DNA of 64,000 nucleotides from JACVRW01 sp963827065 (GTDB lineage: Bacteria; Actinomycetota; Thermoleophilia; Solirubrobacterales; Thermoleophilaceae): the NCBI GenBank assembly GCA_963827065.1, contig CAWGZM010000006.1, positions 124,001-188,000 on the forward strand. Direction: 5' to 3'. Below the pieces are notes generated by a model that saw only the letters and a program-made list of their open reading frames with translations, searched no databases and was not told the DNA's origin. Positions 51,552-60,332 of this stretch are shown here, piece after piece. Made by a program: the position numbers and the translations under genes. How positions within the stretch are numbered: position 1 is the first letter of the stretch; each line of letters starts with the position of its first letter.

Positions 51552-52018
51552 TAGCCGACCTCGGCCTCTTCGTGCTCGCGGCCCTGCAGGCGGTCACGCC
51601 CGCGCTGCACAGCCGCGATGAACTTCGTCAGATTGACCTCGAGCGTGTTGAGGATGTCGTCCGCGTAGTCCTCGGCTCCCAGCCGGATCTCACGCTCGCG
51701 CGCACGCGCGTCCTCGATGATCTCGTCGGCCTGGCGCTCGGCCTGCTTGACGATCTCCTCCTCGGAGATCAGTCGGACCTGCTCCTCGCGCGCCTCCTTG
51801 ATGATGCGCTCGGCCTCGCGCTTCGCCTCGGCGAGCATCTCCTGGCGCTCCTTCACGATCCAGCGCGCCTGCTTGATCTCTTCCGGGATCGTCGCGCGCA
51901 TCTGGTCGAGGATGTCGTAGACCTCTTCCTTGTCCACGCGCACCTGATCCGTGAGCGGCACGGGCTTGGCGTTGTGAATCGTGTCGTCGAGCTTGTCGAT
52001 CAGGACTAGTACGTCCAT
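51551..52018 (-). CDS. coiled-coil (DivIVA-like) protein of unknown function
   Basis: A 155-residue, almost fully helical charged protein: VLVLIDKLDDTIHNAKPVP at the start, then EILDQMRATIPEEIKQAR-like and long heptads (EMLAEAKREAERIIKEAREE). It resembles the small coiled-coil gene found beside coaD in Actinobacteria, with weak similarity to DivIVA and ATP synthase stalk proteins. A role in cell envelope organisation is possible but unproven. Confidence 0.75.
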   Translation of the reverse strand: MDVLVLIDKLDDTIHNAKPVPLTDQVRVDKEEVYDILDQMRATIPEEIKQARWIVKERQEMLAEAKREAERIIKEAREEQVRLISEEEIVKQAERQADEIIEDARAREREIRLGAEDYADDILNTLEVNLTKFIAAVQRGRDRLQGREHEEAEVG

Positions 52019-52036
52019 TCGCGGTTCCTCAGTTCT

Positions 52037-52540
52037 CTACCGCTTCAGTTCTTCCTGCATTCGGGCGGCGACCGGGTCCGGCACCAGGCCGCTCACATCG
52101 CCCCCGAACATCGCCAGTTCCTTCACTCCACTCGAGCTTAGAAAGCTGAATTGGGGGGCGCTCATCATGTAGAAGCTCTCGATGTCGGGGGCCAGCTTGC
52201 GGTTGAGCTGGTTCATCTCGAACTCGTACTCGAAGTCCGAGATCGCCCTCAGTCCCTTGACGATCGCCTTGGCGCCGTGCTCTCGGGCGAAATCGACGAG
52301 CAGAGTATCAAAGGGTTTTACCTGCACATTGCCGTATTCCGCCACCTCGGCGGTGATGAAACCGACCCGCTCCTCGGCCGTGAAGAGCGTCTGACGCTTG
52401 CGCACGGGCTGATTGACGACGCCCACCACGACCTGGTCGAAGACGTTCGCGGCCCTGCCGATGATGTCCAGGTGCCCGAACGTCACCGGGTCGTACGAGC
52501 CGGGGCAGACGGCCGTGCCGCCGTTTTTCTCAGCGGCCAT
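52037..52540 (-). CDS. coaD: phosphopantetheine adenylyltransferase
   Basis: A 167-residue nucleotidyltransferase. The T/HxGH motif is in CPGSYDPVTFGHLDIIGRA, with KGLRAISDFEYEFEMNQLNR and the C-terminal FLSSSGVKELAMFGGDV region. It makes dephospho-CoA. ATG at 52540 overlaps the end of rsmD by 11 bases. Confidence 0.95.
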   Translation of the reverse strand: MAAEKNGGTAVCPGSYDPVTFGHLDIIGRAANVFDQVVVGVVNQPVRKRQTLFTAEERVGFITAEVAEYGNVQVKPFDTLLVDFAREHGAKAIVKGLRAISDFEYEFEMNQLNRKLAPDIESFYMMSAPQFSFLSSSGVKELAMFGGDVSGLVPDPVAARMQEELKR

Positions 52541-53051
52541 GGATCGCGATCCGGGTGTCGCCGTAGGTCCGCTCGCGCAGGAGCGGGAAGGGCAGCTCGA
52601 TCGGGTTGCGCTTGTCTGATTCGGTCACGATTCGGGCGTCGTCTGACAGCAGCGCCGGCAGCCGCTCGGCGAGCGGACCGGCGATGCGAGGCCCGGAATC
52701 ATATGGCGGGTCGCAGAACACGAGGTCGTAAGGGCCGTCAGCGGCACGAATGAAGGCCAGTGCGTCACGGCGGCTGAGCTCCGCCTCGGCGCCCACCGCG
52801 TCGAGGTTCGCCTGGATCGCGGCGGCGGCGCGCGCGTCGCGCTCGACGAAGACAACCGAGGCCGCACCGCGCGAGAGCGCCTCGATCCCGAGCGCGCCCG
52901 AACCTGCGTAGAGATCCAGCACGCGCGCGCCCGTCACGTCGCCGAGCATCGAGAAGAGCGCCTCGCGCACGCGGTCCGCGGTAGGGCGCGTGGGCGCGCC
53001 GCGCGGCATCCTGAGGCGGCGGCCCTTGAATTCGCCCGCTACGACCCTCAA
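52530..53051 (-). CDS. rsmD: 16S rRNA (guanine966-N2)-methyltransferase
   Basis: A 173-residue Rossmann methyltransferase. SAM motif VLDLYAGSGALGIEALSRG, catalytic DPPYD, and the N-terminal RVVAGEFKGRRLRMPRG that binds rRNA. Start is taken as TTG 53051, where similarity begins; no good SD is present. It lies between the SnoaL-like gene and coaD in the typical recG-rsmD-coaD order. Confidence 0.93.
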   Translation of the reverse strand: MRVVAGEFKGRRLRMPRGAPTRPTADRVREALFSMLGDVTGARVLDLYAGSGALGIEALSRGAASVVFVERDARAAAAIQANLDAVGAEAELSRRDALAFIRAADGPYDLVFCDPPYDSGPRIAGPLAERLPALLSDDARIVTESDKRNPIELPFPLLRERTYGDTRIAIHGR

Positions 53052-53058
53052 CCGGCAC

Positions 53059-53448
53059 TCACAGGCCGGCCGCCGCGCGGCCCTCGTCGACGTCCGAGTA
53101 GAAGTCCATGCGCTTCGCGCGGCCGCCCTCGAAGGTCCAGAGCTGCGCGAAGCGCATCTCGACCGGGACACCGCTCTCGCGGCCGCGGCCTCGCATGTCG
53201 ATGATCGCGAGCGCTCGCGCACGACCGGCCTCGATGATCTCCCACTCGACATGCATGTCCTCGAAGGGCTCGCCCCATTCCCGGAAGAACGCAATGACCG
53301 CCTCCGGGCCTTTCCGGACCTCCCCCTCGGGGTAGTCAGGTACGTGCCACTCGAACTCAGCGTCGAGGATGCCCAGCACGTCCTCGAGGCGGTGCTCTCG
53401 CCAGATCAGCTCGTAGCCTCGGTCCAGGATGTGGACGATGTCGCTCAT
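53059..53448 (-). CDS. SnoaL/NTF2-like protein
   Basis: A 129-residue single-domain NTF2-like fold: IVHILDRGYELIWREHRLEDVL, AVIAFFREWGEPFEDMHVEW, and MRFAQLWTFEGGRAKRMDFY. Members are small isomerases, hydrolases or ligand-binding proteins; the ligand is unknown. ATG overlaps the recG stop by four bases, so it is inserted into the recG-rsmD arrangement. Confidence 0.85.
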   Translation of the reverse strand: MSDIVHILDRGYELIWREHRLEDVLGILDAEFEWHVPDYPEGEVRKGPEAVIAFFREWGEPFEDMHVEWEIIEAGRARALAIIDMRGRGRESGVPVEMRFAQLWTFEGGRAKRMDFYSDVDEGRAAAGL

Positions 53449-55607
53449 GCCGGGATCGGGTCGAGCTCGGGCCCGAAGCGGGTGACCACGGCCTCGCGCA
53501 GGAGCGCGTGCTCCGGCTCGGCGAGCGCCGGATCGCTGACGACGATCTCGTCCGCCCGGTCGCGCGCCCGCACGAGCAGCTCGGTGTCCTCGGGCAGCCG
53601 GGCGACGCGGAACTCGGGCAGCCCGTGCTGGCGGGTGCCGAGCACGTCGCCGGCGCCGCGCAGCTCCAGGTCGATCTCCGCGAGCCGGAAGCCGTCGCTC
53701 TCGTTCGCGATCGCCTCGAGCCGCGGCAGCTTGGGGTCGCCGAACAGGACGCAGAGCGACTGGTGCGAGCCGCGGCCGACGCGCCCCCGCAGCTGGTGCA
53801 GCTGCGAGAGGCCGTAGCGCTCGGCAGCCTCGATCAGCATCACGGTCGCGTTCGGCACGTCGATGCCGACCTCGACGACGCTCGTCGCGACGAGCACGTC
53901 GGCCTCGCCGGCCGCGAAGGCCTCCATCGCCGCTGCCTTCTGCCTCGAGGGCAGCTGGCCGTGGATCAGCTCGACGCGCAGGTCGCGGAACTCGCCCGCG
54001 CGCAGGCGCTCGAACTCGGCCGTGGCGGCCTTGGCCTGGAGCGCCTCCGATTCCTCGACGAGCGGGCAGACGACGAAGCACTGGCGTCCGGCGGCGATCT
54101 CCTCACGGATGCGCTCGTAGGCGCGTGCCCGGGCGCGGGCGCCGTCCACGACGTGGGTCTCGACCGGCCTGCGGCCGCGCGGGAGCTCACGCAGGACGGT
54201 CGCGTCCAGATCGCCGTAGGCCGTGAGCGAGAGCGTGCGCGGGATCGGCGTGGCGGTCATGTGGAGCGCGTGCGGCGCGAGACGCCTGGCGGAAGCACCC
54301 GGCGCTGCCGGGTGCGCACCGACGATCTCCGGCGCCTTGGCATCGAGCGCGGCGCGCTGGCGCACGCCGAAGCGGTGCTGCTCGTCGACGACGACAAGCG
54401 CGAGGTCGCGGAACTCGACCGTCTCCTCGATCAGCGCGTGGGTGCCGACCACCAGCTGCAGCTGCCCGTCGGCCAGCCGGCCCAGCAAATCGCGTCGCCG
54501 CGCCGCGCTCGTCGAGCCGGTCAGGAGCTCGACCGGCAGCGATCCGCCGAGCAGCCCGTCGAGCGTGCGGTGGTGCTGCTCCGCGAGCGTCTCCGTGGGC
54601 GCCATGAGCGCGGCCTGTGCCCCGTTCTCGACCGCGCGCAGCATCGCCGCGAGCGCCACCGCGGTCTTGCCGGTGCCGACCTCGCCCATCAGGAGGCGCT
54701 GCATCGGCCGCCCGCCCGCAAGGTCGGCGTCGATCTCCGCGATGGCCCGCACTTGGTCACCGGTCAGCTCGAACGGCAGCGACGTGCGCCAGCTGTCGAC
54801 GACGGTGCCGCGCCCCTCGAGCGGGCGCGCCCGCCGGCCCTCGCGGCGCGAGCGCCTGCGCCCCGCCACCGCCAGCTGCACCAGGAAGAGCTCCTCGAAC
54901 GCGAGCCGCCGGCGAGCGTCACGCTCGTCCTCCTCGCGATCGGGGAAGTGGGCGGCGGAGAGGGCAGCGGGCCGCTCGCAGAGCCGCTCTCGGGCGCGCA
55001 GGCGGCCCGGCAGCGGCTCGACCGCGTCGTAGACGGCGCGGTAGTGGTCCCACACGAGCTGGCGCAGCCGCCCCGCCGTGATGCCCTCGCTCGCGGGGTG
55101 GACGGGAACGAGGCCGACGGTGTGGACAGGGGCCTCGCCTCCGCCGAGCAGCTCGTGCTCCGTCACCCACAGCTCGCCGCGCCGGCGCAGCTTCCCATGC
55201 AGAAGCACGGCGGCCCCCTCGCCCAGCTGCCGGGCGATCCAGGGCTGGTTGAACCAGACGGCCACGAGCGGGCCGCTCTCGTCGAACACGCGCGCCTCGA
55301 CCCGCTTGCGGCGCCGGTCGCGCATCGGCTTGACGGTGACGCTGCGGACCGTCGCGGCGACCGTCGCCTCCTCTCCCACGCCGAGCTCGCCGGCGAGCCG
55401 CACGTCGCGGCGGTCGCGGTGGGCGTGCGGCAGGTGCTCGATCAGGTCGCCGACGGTCTCGATGCCGAGCCCCGCGAGCGCCTTGCCCGCCTTGCCCGGC
55501 AGCTCGACCGGCTCGGCGAGCCGGCTCGGGCGCGGCAGTGAGCGCAGCTCGGCGCCACGGAGGTCCTCCGTGGTCAGCTCGTCGGTGGCCGCGAAACGGG
55601 TCGGCAT
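53445..55607 (-). CDS. recG: ATP-dependent DNA helicase RecG
   Basis: A 720-residue helicase. N-terminal wedge/OB domain (about 60-180), then motor motifs: MGEVGTGKTAVALAAML (I), VVVDEQHRFGVRQR (II, DEQH), LHMTATPIPRTL (III), VATSVVEVGIDVPNATVML (V), and QLRGRVGRGSHQ (VI). It remodels stalled forks and branched DNA. ATG 55607 is chosen as the first Met of the conserved region. Follows the fakA-like gene by 41 bases. Confidence 0.95.
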   Translation of the reverse strand: MPTRFAATDELTTEDLRGAELRSLPRPSRLAEPVELPGKAGKALAGLGIETVGDLIEHLPHAHRDRRDVRLAGELGVGEEATVAATVRSVTVKPMRDRRRKRVEARVFDESGPLVAVWFNQPWIARQLGEGAAVLLHGKLRRRGELWVTEHELLGGGEAPVHTVGLVPVHPASEGITAGRLRQLVWDHYRAVYDAVEPLPGRLRARERLCERPAALSAAHFPDREEDERDARRRLAFEELFLVQLAVAGRRRSRREGRRARPLEGRGTVVDSWRTSLPFELTGDQVRAIAEIDADLAGGRPMQRLLMGEVGTGKTAVALAAMLRAVENGAQAALMAPTETLAEQHHRTLDGLLGGSLPVELLTGSTSAARRRDLLGRLADGQLQLVVGTHALIEETVEFRDLALVVVDEQHRFGVRQRAALDAKAPEIVGAHPAAPGASARRLAPHALHMTATPIPRTLSLTAYGDLDATVLRELPRGRRPVETHVVDGARARARAYERIREEIAAGRQCFVVCPLVEESEALQAKAATAEFERLRAGEFRDLRVELIHGQLPSRQKAAAMEAFAAGEADVLVATSVVEVGIDVPNATVMLIEAAERYGLSQLHQLRGRVGRGSHQSLCVLFGDPKLPRLEAIANESDGFRLAEIDLELRGAGDVLGTRQHGLPEFRVARLPEDTELLVRARDRADEIVVSDPALAEPEHALLREAVVTRFGPELDPIPA

Positions 55608-55648
55608 CGCCCGCCAATCATCGCCAGCGCCGCGGCGGGCTCGTTCGG

Positions 55649-57307
55649 CTACTCGGCCGCGAGCAGCCACCACCAGGCCGGCTGGCCGCCCTCGTGGTAC
55701 TCGAGCTCGACGCCGTCGGGCATGCGCGCCTCGACGTCGTCACGGCCGAGCGGCGGGTCGGCGCCCGCGAGGCAGGTCACGAGCTCGGCGTCGACCGAGA
55801 GCCGCTCGAGGATCGTGGCGAGCGTCGCCGCCGGGTCACCCCAGGCGACGAGCTCTCCGCCCACGTAGCCGACGGCGTCGCCCGGGCCGAAGCGGCCCTG
55901 GACGTCATCGCGGGCCGCGGGCGCGACGCCGCCCACGCCGAGCTGGCGCGCGGCGTCCCCCACGGCGTGCGCGTTGTCGTCGCTGCCGCGGCCGGGGTCG
56001 AAGGCGAGCAGCGCCGCGAGTCCCTCCTGGGGCGCCGTCGTCGGCACGACGCGCGCGGGCTTGTCCGAGAGGCCGGCGGCCTTCTCCGCGGCGAGAATCA
56101 CGTTGGCGCTGTTCGGGAGCACCAGGACCTCGTGCGCGTTCGCGGCGTGGATGCCCGCGAGCAGCTCGTAGGTGGACGGGTTCATGGTCGGGCCGCCGTC
56201 CACGACGAGCACGCCGAGCTCCTCGTAGAGGCGCTGGACGCCGGGGCCGCTCGCGACCGCCACCACCGCGCAGGCCGGGGTGACCGCGGGCTCGCCGTCT
56301 CCGCCGAGGCGGGCGGTCCGCTCGGCCACCTGTTCGTGCATGTCGGCGACGTCGAAGCGCGATACCTCTCCGACCGCCTCGAACAGCTCCACGGCGGCGT
56401 CGGGCTCGTCCGTGTGGACGTGGACGCGCAGCGTGCGGTCGTCGCCGACCACCAGCACCGAGTCCCCCAGCTGCTCGAGCAGCGGCGTGAAGCGGCCGGC
56501 GTCGAGGCGCTCGCCGGTGACCGCGAAGTTCGTGCAGTAGCGGAAGCTCGACGACTCGTGCTCAGGGCGGTGAAGCGCCGCGGGCGCGTACTGGTGCTCG
56601 AGCTCGGGCCCGGCGTCGCCGCGCAGGGCGGCGAGACAGCCGGCGATGATCACGGTCAGGCCGTAGGCGCCGGCGTCGACGACGCCCGACTCGCGCAGCA
56701 CCGCAAGCTGCTCGGGCCCGCGCTCGACGGCCTCCTTGCCCGCCTCGAGCGCGTTCTCGAGGACCTCGGCCAGCAGCTCGTCCTGCTCTGCGGCGCTGGC
56801 GTCGGGTCCGAGCCGGGTCGTGCTCATGTGGGCGAGGTCGTGGGCAACGCGGCTCGCCATCGCGCGCACCGCGGACAGCATCGTCCCCTCGGCCGGGTCC
56901 CGGACCGACGCGTAGGCGGCGTCCGCCGCGCGCGCGAGCGCCGCCGACACGAGGATCGGGTCGACGAGCTCACCCGGCCGCGAGGCGAGCTCCTCGGCGG
57001 CGCCGCGAACGATCTGAGAGAGGATCACGCCGCTGTTGCCGCGCGCGCCGAGCAGCGCCGCGCGGGCCACCGCGCCTACGATCTCGTCGCGTCCGACTGC
57101 GTCGAGCGGCTCGCCGTTCATCGTGCCGAGCTCGTCGGCGACCGCCCTGAGCGTGAGCGCCATGTTGTCGCCGGTGTCGCCGTCGGCGACCGGGAACACG
57201 TTGAGGTCGTTCACCTCCTGGCGGCGGGCCTCGAGCTCGGCCAGCGCGGCGGCCACGACCCGGCGGAAGCGGACAAGGCTCTCGTCAGGCACGGGAGGTT
57301 TGTACAC
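55649..57307 (-). CDS. DAK2-domain fatty-acid-kinase-like protein (FakA/YloV)
   Basis: A 552-residue protein. The N-terminal DAK2 nucleotide-binding domain (NDLNVFPVADGDTGDNMALTL, ARGNSGVILSQIVRG) is followed by the middle and C-terminal FakA-type domains (DSVLVVGDDRTLRVHVHTD, VLPNSANVILAAEKAAGLS). FakA phosphorylates fatty acids bound by FakB. The rpmB-fakA-recG order is conserved in Gram-positives. GTG 57307 or GTG 57292 are possible starts. Confidence 0.9.
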   Translation of the reverse strand: MYKPPVPDESLVRFRRVVAAALAELEARRQEVNDLNVFPVADGDTGDNMALTLRAVADELGTMNGEPLDAVGRDEIVGAVARAALLGARGNSGVILSQIVRGAAEELASRPGELVDPILVSAALARAADAAYASVRDPAEGTMLSAVRAMASRVAHDLAHMSTTRLGPDASAAEQDELLAEVLENALEAGKEAVERGPEQLAVLRESGVVDAGAYGLTVIIAGCLAALRGDAGPELEHQYAPAALHRPEHESSSFRYCTNFAVTGERLDAGRFTPLLEQLGDSVLVVGDDRTLRVHVHTDEPDAAVELFEAVGEVSRFDVADMHEQVAERTARLGGDGEPAVTPACAVVAVASGPGVQRLYEELGVLVVDGGPTMNPSTYELLAGIHAANAHEVLVLPNSANVILAAEKAAGLSDKPARVVPTTAPQEGLAALLAFDPGRGSDDNAHAVGDAARQLGVGGVAPAARDDVQGRFGPGDAVGYVGGELVAWGDPAATLATILERLSVDAELVTCLAGADPPLGRDDVEARMPDGVELEYHEGGQPAWWWLLAAE

Positions 57308-57341
57308 CAGAGCGCGGGCGGGTTACCGCCACGCCGGACAG

Positions 57342-57360
57342 GAAAACCCGCAGAGAGCGG
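57342..57360 (-). terminator. weak terminator after rpmB
   Basis: On the minus strand CCGC-TCTCT-GCGG forms a short stem straight after the rpmB stop and is followed by GTTTTCC. Confidence 0.4.
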
Positions 57361-57552
57361 TCAGGCGGCCTTGGTGACCTTCGAGGCCTTGAGGCAGCGC
57401 GTGCAGACGTACTCGCGCCGGGGAGTGCCCCCGACGGAGATCTTGACCTTCTGCAGGTTCGGGTTGAAGCGGCGCTTCGTCGCGACCATCGAATGGCTGC
57501 GGCTGTGCCCGAACGCAGGGCCTTTTCCACACGAGTAACAGACCTTTGCCAC
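57361..57552 (-). CDS. rpmB: ribosomal protein L28
   Basis: A 63-residue L28: VCYSCGKGPAFGHSRSHSM, RRFNPNLQKVKI and REYVCTRCLKASKV. Two CxxC pairs make it the zinc-containing form. The GTG at 57552 follows TACCCT by exactly eight bases. A hairpin with a T tract comes directly after the stop. Confidence 0.95.
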   Translation of the reverse strand: MAKVCYSCGKGPAFGHSRSHSMVATKRRFNPNLQKVKISVGGTPRREYVCTRCLKASKVTKAA

Positions 57553-57560
57553 GGCGCGTG

Positions 57561-57566
57561 AGGGTA
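57561..57566 (-). promoter_or_regulatory. -10 box TACCCT for rpmB, leaderless spacing
   Basis: TACCCT on the minus strand ends eight bases before the rpmB GTG, matching the spacing of the other leaderless candidates. There is no room for a Shine-Dalgarno. Confidence 0.45.
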
Positions 57567-57575
57567 GCAACGTGG

Positions 57576-58574
57576 CTACAGGGAGGCCCGGGCGTGCTTG
57601 AGCGCCTCGTCCACCTGAGCGCGGTCGACATCGAGGTGGGTGACGGCCCGGACGCGGCCGTCCGGAGTGTCGCTCAGCTGCACCTCGCGCTCGGCCATCC
57701 GCTCCCGGAAGCCCTCCGGCGCGGCGAAGATCACGATGTTCGTGTCGGGCGCGACCACCTCCAGCCCGAGCCCGCTCAACCCGTCGGCGAGCACCCGTGC
57801 GTTTTCGTGGTCGTCGGCGAGCCGCTCCACGTGGTGGTCGAGGGCGTGCAGGCAGCCCGCCGCCACGATCCCGGACTGCCGGAAGGCGCCGCCCATCATC
57901 TGCTTCCAGCGCCAGGCCTCCGTCATCAGCTCGGACGACCCGGCGAGCACCGCGCCGACGGGCGCCCCGAGCCCTTTCGTGAAGTCGATCCAGCCGGTGT
58001 CGAACATGGACGCGTAGGCGTCCGCCGGCACGCCGGCGGCGACGACGGCGTTCATCAAGCGGGCGCCGTCCATATGCGCGCGCAGGCCCTCGTCGCGCGC
58101 CACCTCCACCACCGCCTGCAGCGTCTCGAGCGGCCAAACGCGCCCACCGCCCATGTTCGTCGTCTGCTCGACCGAGACGAGCCGCGAGCGCGGCAGGTAG
58201 CGGCTCTCCGGGCGGATCGCCGCGCGCAGCTGCTCGGCCGTGAACACGCCGCGATCGCCGTCGAGCGGGTTGATCATGAGCGACGCGTTCATCGCCGGGC
58301 CGCCCGCCTCGGCGATGATCGGGTGCGCGCTGCGGTCGAGGATCATCTCGTCCCCGCCCGGGCGGGCGTGCAGCCGGAACGCGATCTGGTTGCACATCGT
58401 GCCGCTCGGCATGAAGACCGCCGCCTCGTGGCCGAGCAGCTCCGCCACCCGTTCCTCGAGCCGCAGAGTCGTCGGGTCCTGGCGGCGCTGCTCGTCGGCC
58501 ACCTCGGCGGACGCGATCGCCTCGCGCATCGCGGCCGTCGGCCGCGTCTGTGTGTCCGAGTAGAGATTGATCAA
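57576..58574 (-). CDS. threonine-aldolase-family PLP enzyme
   Basis: A 332-residue fold-type I PLP enzyme of the beta-eliminating lyase/threonine aldolase family. NLYSDTQTRPTAAMREA at the start, FMPSGTMCNQIAFRLH, EQTTNMGGGRVWPLE, AHMDGARLMNA and the PLP-Lys segment DFTKGLGAPVGAVLAG. It cleaves a beta-hydroxy amino acid to glycine and an aldehyde. TTG at 58574 overlaps the ribH stop by four bases (TTGA), so it is co-translated with the riboflavin genes. Confidence 0.9.
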   Translation of the reverse strand: MINLYSDTQTRPTAAMREAIASAEVADEQRRQDPTTLRLEERVAELLGHEAAVFMPSGTMCNQIAFRLHARPGGDEMILDRSAHPIIAEAGGPAMNASLMINPLDGDRGVFTAEQLRAAIRPESRYLPRSRLVSVEQTTNMGGGRVWPLETLQAVVEVARDEGLRAHMDGARLMNAVVAAGVPADAYASMFDTGWIDFTKGLGAPVGAVLAGSSELMTEAWRWKQMMGGAFRQSGIVAAGCLHALDHHVERLADDHENARVLADGLSGLGLEVVAPDTNIVIFAAPEGFRERMAEREVQLSDTPDGRVRAVTHLDVDRAQVDEALKHARASL

Positions 58575-58999
58575 GGCGTCAGCTCGCGTCGTAAGGCGGC
58601 CATGCGCAGCACCGCCCGCGCGGCGTCCTCGCCCTGGTGGCGCACCCCGCCACCGACTCGCGCGAGCGCCTGCTCCATGTTGTCGACGGTCAGCACGCCG
58701 AACGCGCACGGCACCCCCGTGTCGAGCTGGACGCGCGCGATCCCGCCGGCCGCTTCGGTGCAGACGAAGTCGTAGTGGTCGGTCTCACCGCGGATCACGG
58801 CGCCGAGGCAGGCGATCCCGGCGTAGCGGCCCGAGTCGGCGCAGTACTTGGCGGCGAGCGGGAGCTCGAACGCGCCGGGCACCTCGTGAACCTCGAAGTT
58901 CACGCCCGCCTCGTCGAACACGCGTCGCGCGCCCTCGACGAGGCGCTTGGCCAGATCCTCGTAGAAGCCGCCCACGCAGGCGGCGTAGAGATCAGCCAC
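58571..58999 (-). CDS. ribH: 6,7-dimethyl-8-ribityllumazine synthase
   Basis: A 142-residue lumazine synthase. VPGAFELPLAAKYC and CLGAVIRGETDHYDFV contain the binding site and the catalytic His. The last 25 residues are typical helices (VGGGVRHQGEDAARAVLRM). It condenses the pyrimidine intermediate with butanone phosphate. GTG 58999 overlaps the ribBA stop by eight bases. Confidence 0.95.
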   Translation of the reverse strand: MADLYAACVGGFYEDLAKRLVEGARRVFDEAGVNFEVHEVPGAFELPLAAKYCADSGRYAGIACLGAVIRGETDHYDFVCTEAAGGIARVQLDTGVPCAFGVLTVDNMEQALARVGGGVRHQGEDAARAVLRMAALRRELTP

Positions 59000-60332
59000 T
59001 CGGTCGCCGCCGCGGCGCGGGCGCCGGGCCTTGGCCGTAGAGGTCTGCCTCGTCCTCGGCGGCCGCTCGCTCGCGGTCCGCCACGCGCTCCTCGTGGATC
59101 ATCTCCTCGTCGAGCGCCAGGCCCTGGTGGTGGAGCAGATGGCCGAGCCGCTCCTTCTTGGCGCGCAGGTAGGCCACGTTGTGCTCGTTCGCGGCGTGCT
59201 GGATCGGCACCTGATCGGTCACCTCGAGCCCATAGCCCTCGAGGCCGACGATCTTCTTCGGGTTGTTCGTGAGCAGCCGGATCGAGCTGAGCCCGAGGTC
59301 GACGAGGATCTGCGCTCCGATCCCGTAGTCGCGCAGATCGGCGGGCAGGCCGAGCTCGAGGTTGGCGTCGACGGTGTCGCGCCCCTCCTCCTGGAGCCGG
59401 TAGGCGCGCAGCTTGTTGAGCAGGCCGATGCCGCGCCCCTCCTGGGCGAGGTAGAGGAGCACGCCGCGGTCCTCCTGCTCGATCCGGGCGAGCGCGTCCT
59501 CGAGCTGCTGGCCGCAGTCGCAGCGCAGCGAGTGGAAGACGTCGCCGGTCAGGCACTCGGAGTGGACGCGCACGAGCACGTCGTGCTGGCCGTCGATCTC
59601 GCCCTTGACCATCGCCACGTGATGCTTGTCGTCGACGAGCGACCGGAAGCCGACGACCCGGAAGTCGCCGAACTTGGTCGGCAGCTGTGCCTCGACGACA
59701 CGCTCGATCAGCTTGTCGTGGCGGCGCCGGTAGGCGATCAGGTCGGCAACCGTGATCATCTTCAGCCCGTGCGTCGCGCAGTAGCGCTCGAGGTCGGGGA
59801 CGCGCGCCATCGTCCCGTCGTCGTTCATGACCTCGCAGATCACGCCGGACGGGTTCAGGCCGGCGAGCCGGGAGAGGTCGACGGCCGCCTCGGTCTGCCC
59901 GGTTCGCTCGAGCACGCCGCCGGCCTTGGCCTTCAGCGGGAAGATGTGACCGGGCTGGACCAGGTCGCGCGGGCGGGCGGCCGGGTCGATCGCCACCTGG
60001 ATCGTGTGGGCGCGGTCGTGCGCCGAGATGCCGGTGGTGATGCCCTCGCGCGCCTCGACTGAGACGGTGAAGGCGGTCTGGAAGGCGGACTCGTTCTTCG
60101 CCGCCATCAGGTCGAGCCCGAGCTCGTCGCAGCGATCGGGTGTCAGCGCCAGGCAGATCAGCCCCCGACCGTGGGTCGCCATGAAGTTGACCGCCTCGGG
60201 CGTCGCGAACTGGGCCGCCAGTGTGAGATCGCCTTCGTTCTCGCGGTCCTCGGCGTCGCAGACGACCACCATGTGGCCGGCGCGGATGTCCTCGATCGCC
60301 TCCTCGATGCTGCTGAATGGGGGCTTCGTCAT
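58992..60332 (-). CDS. ribBA: bifunctional DHBP synthase/GTP cyclohydrolase II
   Basis: A 446-residue fusion. RibB part (1-205): VVVCDAEDRENEGDLTLAA, THGRGLICLAL, ITTGISAHDRAHTI and GHIFPLKAKAGG. RibA part (210-400): VRVHSECLTGDVFHSLRCDC (zinc Cys), LYLAQEGRGIGLLNKLRAY and RLLTNNPKKIVGLEGYGL. A 45-residue charged tail is extra. It supplies both riboflavin precursors. The ATG overlaps the ribE stop by four bases. Confidence 0.96.
   Translation of the reverse strand: MTKPPFSSIEEAIEDIRAGHMVVVCDAEDRENEGDLTLAAQFATPEAVNFMATHGRGLICLALTPDRCDELGLDLMAAKNESAFQTAFTVSVEAREGITTGISAHDRAHTIQVAIDPAARPRDLVQPGHIFPLKAKAGGVLERTGQTEAAVDLSRLAGLNPSGVICEVMNDDGTMARVPDLERYCATHGLKMITVADLIAYRRRHDKLIERVVEAQLPTKFGDFRVVGFRSLVDDKHHVAMVKGEIDGQHDVLVRVHSECLTGDVFHSLRCDCGQQLEDALARIEQEDRGVLLYLAQEGRGIGLLNKLRAYRLQEEGRDTVDANLELGLPADLRDYGIGAQILVDLGLSSIRLLTNNPKKIVGLEGYGLEVTDQVPIQHAANEHNVAYLRAKKERLGHLLHHQGLALDEEMIHEERVADRERAAAEDEADLYGQGPAPAPRRRPSG

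Noticed and set aside
53508..57538. Two plus-strand open frames of over 660 codons antisense to recG and the fakA-like gene
   Set aside because: They mirror clear genes on the minus strand and contain no recognisable motif.
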